Below, piece after piece: positions 45,858 to 53,559 of a DNA stretch of 64,000 bases. Under the pieces are notes generated by a model, which saw nothing but the letters and a program-made list of their open reading frames with translations, did no database searches and had not been told where the DNA came from. Origin of the DNA: JAMXLO01 sp963850535 (GTDB lineage: Bacteria; Pseudomonadota; Alphaproteobacteria; Acetobacterales; Acetobacteraceae); assembly GCA_963850535.1 (NCBI GenBank), contig CAWKMC010000036.1:138724-202723 (forward strand). The letters are read 5' to 3'. Within the stretch, counting starts at the first letter, position 1. Each line of letters opens with the position of its first letter. The position numbers and the translations under genes were made by a program.

Positions 45858-46739
45858 ATGCGCGTACACAATGCGCAGTATTGGATATCTTGACGGATCG
45901 CTGTCCTGCCGCAGCAGGTCGCCGAAGATGTGCTCCGCCTCCGTGCGTGCGCCACGCTCGATGTCCCGCAGCATAGATGCTGCGAAGGGTGATCCGGCCA
46001 TCGTAACGGTCGCCCGGAATTGCTGCATCGAGGGTTGGCGTGGCGGAAATCCACGTCCGCGGGCGATCGTCGCACACTCATCGAGCAACGATGTGGCGAT
46101 CTCCGCGCTACCGCCTGCGACGATGTCGCCGATCGGCGCCCGCATCAGGCAGGTGATGCCGGCCAAGGCAGAAATGAACACCCACTTCTCCCACATCTCC
46201 TGCATGATGGTGTTGCTCGCGTTGCTGTCAAAATTCGCGTCGGCAAAACGATCGGCGATTGCAGCGACGCGCGCTGTTGGCGATCCATCGCGCTCGCCAA
46301 AAGACAGACTATGAACATCGTTGAGATGCAGGATCCGGCCGTCCGCATCCAATGTGGTGGAAATTGCGCACTGCCCACCGAGGACTGCACGACCGCCAAA
46401 CCGACGTTCCAAGACGTCAAGATGCCGCATCCCATTGAGCAACGGCAGAATTGCGGTATCGGGCCCGACGGCGGGTGCGAACGACGCCATGGCGCTGTCG
46501 AGATCGAATGCCTTGCAGCTCAACAAGACAAGGTCAAAGGCTTCGCCAAGCTGCTCGGCCATCACCATCGGCGCAGGCAGATCGACATCGCCAAACCGGC
46601 TGCGTACGGAGAGGCCAGTTCGCGCCAGCTGATCGGCGCGCCGCGGCCGGACAAGGAACGTCACGTCACGCCCTGCCTCAAGCAGGCGACTGCCGAAATA
46701 GCCACCGATCGCACCAGCGCCGACAACCAGAATGCGCAT
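45813..46739 (-). CDS. panE: 2-dehydropantoate 2-reductase family protein
   Basis: NADPH-dependent ketopantoate reductase family, 308 residues from the ATG at 46739, which overlaps the upstream stop as TGATG; a GTG one codon earlier is also possible. The nucleotide motif is RILVVGAGAIGGYFGSRLLE. Catalytic-region marks are LLSCKAFDLDSAM (with Lys), LPLLNGMRHLDVLERRFG and the helix MQEMWEKWVFISALAGITCL. Last gene of the HxlR operon. In this setting it may reduce another 2-keto acid rather than serve pantothenate synthesis. Its 3' end overlaps the broken phasin-CBS gene by 45 bp. Confidence 0.85.
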   Translation of the reverse strand: MRILVVGAGAIGGYFGSRLLEAGRDVTFLVRPRRADQLARTGLSVRSRFGDVDLPAPMVMAEQLGEAFDLVLLSCKAFDLDSAMASFAPAVGPDTAILPLLNGMRHLDVLERRFGGRAVLGGQCAISTTLDADGRILHLNDVHSLSFGERDGSPTARVAAIADRFADANFDSNASNTIMQEMWEKWVFISALAGITCLMRAPIGDIVAGGSAEIATSLLDECATIARGRGFPPRQPSMQQFRATVTMAGSPFAASMLRDIERGARTEAEHIFGDLLRQDSDPSRYPILRIVYAHLLSYEAQRARTHTE

Positions 46740-47354
46740 CACTCACTCCCGCGCAGTGCGATGATCGCGTCTTCGACATCGCGCAGCCGATCCTTGCCGA
46801 AGTATATTTCATCGCCGACGAAGAATGTCGGAGATCCGAAGGTGCCGCGCTCAACCGAGCGCTGCGTGTTGGCCAGCAATTCAGTCCTTTACGTCCTGCG
46901 CCTGCGTCAGCGCCAGAATTGCGTCGGCGTCCAGGCCAGAATCAGCAAGCGCCGTTCGCAGCACGGCCGGATCATCCAACTTCTTTGGCTCCGCCCACAT
47001 GTGCCGATATACCTCGTCGACATAGCGCTCGAAGATCCCCAGCCTCGACGCAGCAATCGCGCCGCGCATCAGCACCAGCGTGTTGACGGGGAAGAACGGG
47101 TTCGGCGTGAATCGCGTGATGCCGTGGCGCTGGATGAAGCGCGCGGTTTCCAGGCGCTGATACTCTGGCTTGTTCCTGATCCCGGCCAGGCTCTCCGCTG
47201 GTGACCGGTTGTTGGTCAGCTTGAAAACGCCGCCGAGCAGGATCGGCACATAGAGGAACGTCGCGCCCGTGCGGCGCTCGACGTCCGGGATCACCAGGTG
47301 GCTCAGATAGGCATTCGGGCTGCCGAAGTCGAAGTGGAATTCTACCGTGCGCAT
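46739..47354 (-). CDS. 2-hydroxychromene-2-carboxylate isomerase family (DsbA-fold), frame broken
   Basis: GST-kappa/DsbA-fold protein of the HCCA isomerase family, which uses glutathione in naphthalene-type aromatic degradation. The start at 47354 gives EFHFDFGSPNAYLSHLVIPD with the Ser in the active-site FGSPNAYL. The body carries PILLGGVFKLTNNRSP, HGITRFTPNPFFPVNTLVLM and YRHMWAEPKKLDDP. Near 46886 the frame shifts after AQDVKD; the other frame supplies the conserved end TFGSPTFFVGDEIYFGKDRL and stops at 46739. Corrected length about 204 residues. It is 5 bp after the SDR gene and overlaps panE. Confidence 0.85.
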
Positions 47355-47359
47355 TGCTA

Positions 47360-48103
47360 TCACCATTTCTCGCCGGACGGACGAATGTCCATCTCGAATG
47401 TCCAGGCATCGCGCGGCTGCTGATACAACGCCCAATAGGCGTCCGCTACCGAAGATGGCTGCATCAACCGGTCGGGCGAGAGTTCACGCAGTGCTGTATC
47501 TCCTTCACGCGCCCTGATCCGTTCGCGCACCCAGGCGGTATCGACGCCGGCATCGATCACCAGATGCGACACATGGATGTTCTTCGGTCCCAATTCGCGT
47601 GCCGCGCTTTGCGCAACCGCACGCAGGCCGGCCTTCGCCGCGGCAAACGCGGCATAGCCAGCGCCACCGCGCAGGCTGGCTGTTGCGCCTGTGATGAATA
47701 TTGCGCCGCGACCGTGCGGCAGCATCAGCCTGGCCAACTCGCGCACAGCGAGAAAGCCAGCATAGCACGCCATTTCCCATACCTTGCGGAATACGCGCTC
47801 GGTCGTCTCAACTAGCGGAAAATGCACGTTGGCGCCGACGTTGAAGATGCAGACCTCCAACGGTGCCTCGCGGTCCGCCGCCTGCAGAAATTCGATCACC
47901 TCGTCCTCTTTCCGCGCGTCGAGCGACCTACCAATAATTCGGCCGCCCGTCGCCTCGACGTCATTGACCAACGGCGCGAGCTTCTCGCCGTTGCGACGTC
48001 CGGCGAACACGGTGAACCCTTCGGTTGCGAATTTCCGCGCAATCGCGCTGCCGATGAAGTCGCCGGCGCCGATCACCGCGGCGGTAGCGTTTCTACGTTC
48101 CAC
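47360..48103 (-). CDS. SDR family protein with Phe in place of the catalytic Tyr
   Basis: 247-residue short-chain dehydrogenase homologue. The cofactor motif is AAVIGAGDFIGSAIARKFAT, a variant of TGxxxGIG, with an Arg-rich AGRRNGEKL that favours NADP. FNVGANVHFPLVETTERVF replaces the usual NNAG. The active-site segment reads ITGATASLRGGAGYAAFAAA followed by KAGLRA: the residue four before the Lys is Phe, so the standard YxxxK is absent. It lies between the MFS pump and the isomerase in one operon (16 bp and 5 bp gaps). It may be a non-classical or weakly active reductase. Confidence 0.85.
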   Translation of the reverse strand: MERRNATAAVIGAGDFIGSAIARKFATEGFTVFAGRRNGEKLAPLVNDVEATGGRIIGRSLDARKEDEVIEFLQAADREAPLEVCIFNVGANVHFPLVETTERVFRKVWEMACYAGFLAVRELARLMLPHGRGAIFITGATASLRGGAGYAAFAAAKAGLRAVAQSAARELGPKNIHVSHLVIDAGVDTAWVRERIRAREGDTALRELSPDRLMQPSSVADAYWALYQQPRDAWTFEMDIRPSGEKW

Positions 48104-48119
48104 GTCGGCCTCCTTTTTC

Positions 48120-49709
48120 TCAATGTGCGTCGCGAACCGGTGCCATTGGTGCCACCAGCCTGCGCATCAACGGCACCATGGACGTGGCCACGACGAAGCA
48201 CAGTGCGATAACGAAGAAAGCATCCGCGAAGCTCTGTGTCTGCGCTTCGCGCAGTGCGAGTTTGCCCAGCATTTTCAGTGCTGTCGCGTACCCCTGCAGC
48301 GTATCGCCGCCATGCGTCGCCGCCCCGTGCGTCGCAACTTGCTGGACCCAGTCCAGCATCGCCGGATTGCTGCTGTTCAGGTGTTCGGTGGCGCGCAGAA
48401 AGTGCAGGTTGGTGCGGTCGTTCAGGATCGTGCCGCAGACAGCGATGCCGATCGCGCCACCAAGGTTACGCATCAGGTTGAACAGGCCCGATGCCAGCTT
48501 CAATCGCTCCGGCGCCAGGCCACCCAATGTCAGCGACACCACCGGAGCGACGGCAAACTGCTGGGAGAACCCGCGGAAGGCCTGTGGCAGCAGCAGCTCG
48601 CGGCCGCCCCAGTCATGCGTGATCGGGGTGAAATTCCACATGCTCAGCGCGAAGCACGACATACCGAACATCATCAGCCAGCGAAGGTCGATGCGTCGTG
48701 CCAGCACCGTGTAGAACGGGATCGCGCAAACCTGGAATACGCCGGTGGAGAACACCGCCTCGCCGATCTGCAAGGCGCTGAAGCCGCGCACGCGGGCGAG
48801 GAACAGCGGAGTAAGGTAGATCGTGGCGAAGATGCCGATGCCGGTGACGAATGAGAAGAAGCAGCCCAGGGAGAAGTTCCGGCTGCTCAGCGCGCGCAGA
48901 TCGACCACTGGCTGGCTGAAGGTCAGGCTGCGCCAGATGAATGCGACGCACGAGATGCCGGAAATCCACGCGGTTGCCCGGATCGTATCATCGCCAAACC
49001 AATCCCACCGCGGGCCTTCCTCCAGCGTGTATTCCAGGCAACCGAGGAACACGGCCAGCAGCGCCATGCCGAGATAATCGGCTCCACGCAGCAGCGACAA
49101 ATTTGGCCGACCGACCCGTACCAGCAGTGGCACCACGATCGACACGAACACGCCGGGCACCAGGTTGACAAAGAACAGCCAGTGCCAGGAGTAATTGTCA
49201 GTGATCCAGCCGCCGACCGTCGGCCCCAGAGTTGGCGCCAGTGACGAGATGCAGCCGATCGTGGCCGCCGCAATCACCCGCTGCTGGTTGTTGAAATAGA
49301 TGAAGGCGGTGGTGAACACGGTCGGGATCATCGATCCGCCGAGAAAACCCTGTAGCGCACGGAACACGATCATGCTCTCGATGTTCCACGCCCAGCCGCA
49401 CAGCAGGCTGGTGATGGTGAAGCCCACCGCGGAAGCACAGAACAGCCACCGCGTGGACATCACGCGCGATAGCCAACCGGACAGGGGTATCACCACGATC
49501 TCGGCGATCAGGTAGCTGGTCTGCACCCAGGCGATCTCGTCCGAGCCCGCCGACAGCCCCCCGCCGATATCGGCCAGCGATGCGGAGACGATCTGAATGT
49601 CGAGCAGCGCGATGAAGAACCCCACGCACATGCTGGCAAAGGCAAAAACCTTGGTCGGCAGAGGCAGCTCGCCTGGAGCGACCAGCAGATCTGCCGCGGT
49701 TGCGCTCAT
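48120..49709 (-). CDS. DHA2 family MFS multidrug efflux transporter (EmrB type)
   Basis: Inner-membrane drug/proton antiporter, 529 residues, with about 14 hydrophobic segments as in the DHA2 family. The first helix contains CVGFFIALLDIQIVSASLAD, equivalent to the LDxTIVNVALP motif C region; WVQTSYLIAEIVVIPLSGWL and FRALQGFLGGSMIPTVFTTA (motif with GxxGG) follow. It pairs with the HlyD/EmrA adaptor whose stop overlaps its start (ATGA), forming an EmrAB-type pump that needs an outer-membrane TolC partner not in this window. Confidence 0.92.
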   Translation of the reverse strand: MSATAADLLVAPGELPLPTKVFAFASMCVGFFIALLDIQIVSASLADIGGGLSAGSDEIAWVQTSYLIAEIVVIPLSGWLSRVMSTRWLFCASAVGFTITSLLCGWAWNIESMIVFRALQGFLGGSMIPTVFTTAFIYFNNQQRVIAAATIGCISSLAPTLGPTVGGWITDNYSWHWLFFVNLVPGVFVSIVVPLLVRVGRPNLSLLRGADYLGMALLAVFLGCLEYTLEEGPRWDWFGDDTIRATAWISGISCVAFIWRSLTFSQPVVDLRALSSRNFSLGCFFSFVTGIGIFATIYLTPLFLARVRGFSALQIGEAVFSTGVFQVCAIPFYTVLARRIDLRWLMMFGMSCFALSMWNFTPITHDWGGRELLLPQAFRGFSQQFAVAPVVSLTLGGLAPERLKLASGLFNLMRNLGGAIGIAVCGTILNDRTNLHFLRATEHLNSSNPAMLDWVQQVATHGAATHGGDTLQGYATALKMLGKLALREAQTQSFADAFFVIALCFVVATSMVPLMRRLVAPMAPVRDAH

Positions 49710-50791
49710 CTCTCATCGATCGACGCGGTAACCGACAGTCCGGGCCGCAACCTGCCGAGTGTGGCGGCATCGCCATCCAATGCCACGCGCACTGGCACCC
49801 GCTGCACGATCTTGGTGAAATTGCCGGTGGCGTTCTCCGGCGGCAGCACACTGAACACGGCACCTGTGGCGGGCGCAAGACTGGCGACATGACCACGGAA
49901 TGCTTCACCCGGCAGCACGTCGGCTGCGATCGTCACCGGCATTCCTGGGTGCATGCTCGCCAGCTGGCTCTCTTTGAAATTGGCGTCCACCCAGAGCCCG
50001 TGCGCCGGCACCAGCGAGATGAGCTGCGCCCCGACCGTCGCATACGCGCCGGCCCGCGCACTGCGGTTGCCGACAATCCCATCGATTGGCGCCCGCAGCT
50101 CAGTGTAGCTCAGGTTGAGCTGAGCGGTGTCCTGGTCTGCCAGCGCACCCGCCAGTGCAGCGGTGACCTGCTGCTTCTGCGTGTCGATGACGTTGAGACG
50201 CTCCTGCGCCGCCTGCAGCGCCGCGCGCGCCCTGGCATCGGCGGCAAGTGCCTTGCGATAGTCCGCATCCGCCTGCTGGAAGCGCTGCAGCGACGCCGCA
50301 TGGGACTGCGCCAGGTCACGATACCGATCGACGTCATACTTGCTGCGGCTGATCTCTGCCGCGGTCGCAGTAAGTTCAGCCTGCGCCTCGGTGATCACCG
50401 CTTCCTGCAGCTTCCGGGTAGCGTCCAGGTTGGCGAGAGTCGCTCGTTGCGCCGCGACTGCCGCAATCGCCTTTGCCAAAGCGGCGCGGTAGTCGCGATC
50501 ATCCAGCTTCGCCAGCAGATCGCCTGCCCGCACTGCCTGGTTGTCGGCCACCGCGACATTGGCGATGAACCCAGCGACTTTCGGTGCAATCACCGTCACA
50601 TCGCCGCCGACATAGGCGTCGTCCGTCGTCTCGATGAACCGCCCGACTGTCCACCAGTGTTGGCCGTACCACGCCGCCCCAATCCCCACGAGCAGCGCCG
50701 CACCGGCCAGCCCGAGCTGTCGGCGCGACAGGCTCGCTGGCCGAACGGGAGGCCGGGCGATGATGTCGCGCTCGACCGCCTGACCGCTCAT
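49706..50791 (-). CDS. HlyD/EmrA family membrane fusion protein
   Basis: Periplasmic adaptor of the EmrAB-type pump, 361 residues. A single N-terminal membrane anchor (LGLAGAALLVGIGAAWYGQH) precedes the biotinyl-lipoyl-like domain (TTDDAYVGGDVTVIAPKVAG, VADNQAVRAGDLLAKLDDRD). A long alpha-helical hairpin follows (LAQSHAASLQRFQQADADYR, about residues 110-210), then the second lipoyl half LNLSYTELRAPIDGIVGNRS and the barrel domain. Its ATG overlaps the HxlR regulator stop codon and its stop overlaps the transporter start, so the three are strictly coupled. Confidence 0.93.
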   Translation of the reverse strand: MSGQAVERDIIARPPVRPASLSRRQLGLAGAALLVGIGAAWYGQHWWTVGRFIETTDDAYVGGDVTVIAPKVAGFIANVAVADNQAVRAGDLLAKLDDRDYRAALAKAIAAVAAQRATLANLDATRKLQEAVITEAQAELTATAAEISRSKYDVDRYRDLAQSHAASLQRFQQADADYRKALAADARARAALQAAQERLNVIDTQKQQVTAALAGALADQDTAQLNLSYTELRAPIDGIVGNRSARAGAYATVGAQLISLVPAHGLWVDANFKESQLASMHPGMPVTIAADVLPGEAFRGHVASLAPATGAVFSVLPPENATGNFTKIVQRVPVRVALDGDAATLGRLRPGLSVTASIDER

Positions 50792-51249
50792 GACGCCCTC
50801 CTTGCGGCCGCTGGGCCCGAAACCGAGCGAAAGGCCGGCTCAACCATCACCTTGCCGCTCCGGCGATCCACCAGCACCGGGTCGGCGGTTTCGCCGGTCT
50901 CGGTATCAACCACGATGACGCTGGGCCCCTCAGGGGCGAAGTGGCGGTTGCCCCAGGCGAGCAGCGCCCACAACACCGGCCGGAAATCACGACCACGTTC
51001 GGTCAGCACATACTCGTAGCGGGGCGGGTGCTCGTTGTAGCGGCGTCGCTCCAGCAGGCCGGATTCAACCAGCGCGTTCAGGCGTCGCGTCAGCATGTTC
51101 GGAGCGATGTCCAGGCTCTTCTGGAACTGGTCGAAGCGCGTCAGCCCGCGGAAGGCGTCGCGCAGGATCAGGATGCTCCACCATTCGCCCACGCGCTCCA
51201 GGCTGCGGGCAATCGGGCAGGACATGGATCCGAAGCTCTTGCGTTGCAT
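50788..51249 (-). CDS. HxlR family winged-helix transcriptional regulator
   Basis: 153-residue DNA-binding regulator, first gene of a six-gene operon with an EmrAB pump and three enzymes. The HxlR domain spans about residues 8-100: SCPIARSLERVGEWWSILIL (with the conserved Cys11), RDAFRGLTRFDQFQKSLDIA, recognition helix PNMLTRRLNALVESGLLERR and the wing YEYVLTERGRDFRPVLWALL. HxlR proteins sense electrophiles or aldehydes, often through that Cys. A GGAGGAG ribosome site lies just before the ATG at 51249. An inverted repeat in the upstream spacer is a likely operator. Confidence 0.92.
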   Translation of the reverse strand: MQRKSFGSMSCPIARSLERVGEWWSILILRDAFRGLTRFDQFQKSLDIAPNMLTRRLNALVESGLLERRRYNEHPPRYEYVLTERGRDFRPVLWALLAWGNRHFAPEGPSVIVVDTETGETADPVLVDRRSGKVMVEPAFRSVSGPAAARRAS

Positions 51250-51269
51250 GGCTCCTCCTGGCAGTCACA

Positions 51270-51314
51270 TGCATGATGCAATCTGCTAGATAGACCCGTT
51301 GCTTTCATCATGCA
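51270..51314. promoter_or_regulatory. Inverted repeat, candidate HxlR operator
   Basis: In the 83-bp divergent spacer between hxlR and tlyA, TGCATGATG (51270-51278) and CATCATGCA (51306-51314) form a perfect 9-bp inverted repeat with 36-bp centre spacing, about 3.4 helical turns. Both half-sites share the core CATCATGCA when read outward. Position, symmetry and the adjacent regulator gene suggest autoregulation by the HxlR protein; this is inference. Confidence 0.5.
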
Positions 51315-51332
51315 AGTGGCCGGACCCGACCG

Positions 51333-52067
51333 ATGCGCACGCGTGCCGATCAGTTGTTGGTAAATCGCGGACTGGCGGACTTGCGTGCGCGAGCGCAGGC
51401 CCTGATCCTTGCTGGCAAGGTCTTCAGTGGCGAGCGCCGGATTGCCAAGGCAGGCGATCTGCTGTTGTCAGACACACCGCTGGAGGTGCGCGGCCAGGAT
51501 CATCCCTGGGTATCGCGCGGCGGACTGAAGCTTGAACACGCCTTGGGGCATTTCGGCCTGTCGGCGGCTGGCAGGATTGGCCTCGACATAGGTGCCTCCA
51601 CCGGTGGCTTCACCGATGTGCTGCTCGCGCACGGTGCCGCCAAGGTCCATGCGGTCGATGTCGGCCATGGACAGCTGGCCTGGAAGCTCCGCTCCGACCC
51701 GCGCGTCGTCGTGCACGAGCGAACCAACGCCCGATACCTAAGCAGTAATGCGGTAGGCGATCCGATCACCGCGCTGGTATGCGATGCGAGCTTCATCGGC
51801 CTGCAGACACTGCTTCCGGCGCCTCTCGCGCTGTGCGCGCCGGGTGCCTGGGCAGTGGCGCTTATCAAGCCACAATTTGAGGCTGGTCCCCACGGTGTGG
51901 GCCGCAAGGGCGTTGTCCGCGATCCCGCGGTTCATGCAGTGGTTTGCGAGCGGATCAATGCTTGGTGGGATGGGAGGCCAGGCTGGCGAGTATTGGGGAG
52001 AACCGAGAGCCCGATCACTGGCCCGAAAGGAAACCGGGAGTTCCTGATCGGTGCCGTGTTGGCTTGA
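51333..52067 (+). CDS. tlyA: TlyA family rRNA methyltransferase
   Basis: SAM-dependent 2'-O-methyltransferase of the TlyA/hemolysin A family, acting on 16S and/or 23S rRNA. 244 residues. An N-terminal S4 RNA-binding domain (TRADQLLVNRGLADLRARAQ and ILAGKVFSGERRIAKAGDLL) is followed by the linker WVSRGGLKLEHALGHF and the FtsJ-like domain with IGLDIGASTGGFTDVLLAHG, VHAVDVGHGQLAWKL and ALIKPQFEAGPHGVGRKGVV. The end TGPKGNREFLIGAVL is typical. Divergent from the HxlR operon, and its end is 4 bp from a convergent 58-residue gene. Confidence 0.93.
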   Translation: MRTRADQLLVNRGLADLRARAQALILAGKVFSGERRIAKAGDLLLSDTPLEVRGQDHPWVSRGGLKLEHALGHFGLSAAGRIGLDIGASTGGFTDVLLAHGAAKVHAVDVGHGQLAWKLRSDPRVVVHERTNARYLSSNAVGDPITALVCDASFIGLQTLLPAPLALCAPGAWAVALIKPQFEAGPHGVGRKGVVRDPAVHAVVCERINAWWDGRPGWRVLGRTESPITGPKGNREFLIGAVLA

Positions 52068-52071
52068 CCCC

Positions 52072-52248
52072 TCAGGATTGCTGCGGGTGGCCGCAGGTCA
52101 TATCGCGCTTCGCGATCTCGGCCAGCAGAGACCAGACCTTGCCGGGTTCCATCGGCACGTCCGGATCGTTCAGCAGGCGATCGAGTTCGTCCAACTTCCG
52201 AGCGTACTCGGTTTCCGTCATGTCCTTGTCTCCGATCGTATCGGCCAT
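52072..52248 (-). CDS. Small conserved-looking protein, 58 aa
   Basis: Starts at the ATG at 52248 and reads MADTIGDKDMTETEYARKLD, then ELDRLLNDPDVPMEPGKVWS and LLAEIAKRDMTCGHPQQS before TGA. The sequence is a clean acidic-helical open frame with the motif LLNDPDVPM and no low-complexity bias. Short proteins with this motif occur in Acetobacteraceae and are sometimes mislabelled peptide chain release factor 1 (recalled, not searched). It has no GGQ motif and cannot be a release factor. The function is unknown. Confidence 0.65.
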   Translation of the reverse strand: MADTIGDKDMTETEYARKLDELDRLLNDPDVPMEPGKVWSLLAEIAKRDMTCGHPQQS

Positions 52249-52334
52249 GCTGAAGTACCTCGGGATCGTGGCGGTCCTGGGGCGTCAGTCTGGAGATAAG
52301 ATGCTTACTAGTGAATTACTGCCGTCCCAGCTCA

Positions 52335-53558
52335 TCAAACGGACGATAGTATTGCCGGCGCCAGCGAAACGGTTTTGGCGGCGGGATGCGCGGGGTTGCG
52401 AAAGCGCAGCTCGCCTTCGGTTGCCGCATCGGCCGTACCGAACAGCTCGAAGCGCGAGGCGCATGTCACGGCGACCACTCGCCGGGCCGCCTGATGGGCG
52501 AGGAAGCGCCGTGCTTCCGCCTCCAGGCTAAGATTTTCGCGCAAGCTGGACCAGTCAGCGCGGTCGATGTCCTCGATGAACACCGCAAGAATGCCTGGCC
52601 GGCGCCCGCTCAGCCGATGATGCATTGTCTCGGCTAGGCTTCGGTGCACGGCTTTGCCGACCTCGTCGACCCGACCGGCGCGCGCCGCAATCACAAACAC
52701 CCCAGCCTGGTTGGCAGTGACCGCCAAGTGCGCTTCCGGTCCGAACTCGTGTCGCAGCGAGGTTGCCAATCCATCGGCGTCAAAATCCCGCGACAGCGCG
52801 AGCGGCCCAAGCTGCAACACACCGGCATCGTCCTGGTCTCGTCGTCCGTCAGTCTCCAGCAGGCGGCGGATGCGTGCATGCATCGTGGCTAGTGCCTCGC
52901 TCTGCAACCCTCGCGGCAGCGACATCTTCAGCAAATGCCGACCCGGGCGGTCGGCGAGCCAGGCGCGCACGTCCGCGTTGACCCGGTCCGCAAGCTGCAT
53001 CCACGCCTGCCGGCCCACCAGCCGTCCCTGATCGGCCGAAACCACTTCGCAGGCGACCTCCGCTTCCGAGCCACCGCGCGTGATCAGCAGGTCATAGGGC
53101 GCGCCCCGCTCGAGGCCTGGGAACGTCACTTTGAAACCGCGTGACTCCTGGAGCGCGGCGGTACGCAGCAGGTGGAACAGCGGCACCAAGGTACAGTCGC
53201 CTTGCAGACAGACGTGTATCCATCGGCGCAATCGCGCCCTGCCGCGCGCGCTCAGACTTTGTGACAACAGCACCGCCTGAGCTGCGAGCTGCGCCGCGTG
53301 CAGTTCGCCCGCTGACGGCAGCCTGCCCAGCGCGCCCCTCAACCGTTCGATCGACAGCTCGAGCGCATGCCGCTGGCGCGCCAACCGTCCGGCACGCGGT
53401 CCTGACGCGGTGCGTGAGGCGATCTCCGCCATCCGCGCGGCCCAGACATCAGGCCCCGCCAGGGCGATGAATGCGTCGAGCGCAAGTGAGTCGTAGGGAG
53501 CTGGTTGCGGCTGCATCCCGGCGGAATAGACGCCGGCCGCCGGTGCTTCATTCCACAC
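52335..53558 (-). CDS. Hypothetical protein (407 aa) downstream of aroC
   Basis: Unrecognised protein, intact; starts at a GTG one base after the aroC stop, or at the ATG at 53516 (MQPQPAPYDSLALDAFIALA). The N-terminal 110 residues are helical and Arg/Ala/Leu-rich. The middle reads GAPYDLLITRGGSEAEVACE then VVSADQGRLVGRQAWMQLAD, an alpha/beta segment with a D...E-x-E layout loosely like restriction-endonuclease folds but lacking the Lys. Later come HLAVTANQAGVFVIAARAGR and PGILAVFIEDIDRADWSSLR. No signal peptide or membrane segment. Position suggests cotranscription with fabI and aroC. Confidence 0.7.
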   Translation of the reverse strand: MWNEAPAAGVYSAGMQPQPAPYDSLALDAFIALAGPDVWAARMAEIASRTASGPRAGRLARQRHALELSIERLRGALGRLPSAGELHAAQLAAQAVLLSQSLSARGRARLRRWIHVCLQGDCTLVPLFHLLRTAALQESRGFKVTFPGLERGAPYDLLITRGGSEAEVACEVVSADQGRLVGRQAWMQLADRVNADVRAWLADRPGRHLLKMSLPRGLQSEALATMHARIRRLLETDGRRDQDDAGVLQLGPLALSRDFDADGLATSLRHEFGPEAHLAVTANQAGVFVIAARAGRVDEVGKAVHRSLAETMHHRLSGRRPGILAVFIEDIDRADWSSLRENLSLEAEARRFLAHQAARRVVAVTCASRFELFGTADAATEGELRFRNPAHPAAKTVSLAPAILSSV

Positions 53559-53559
53559 C

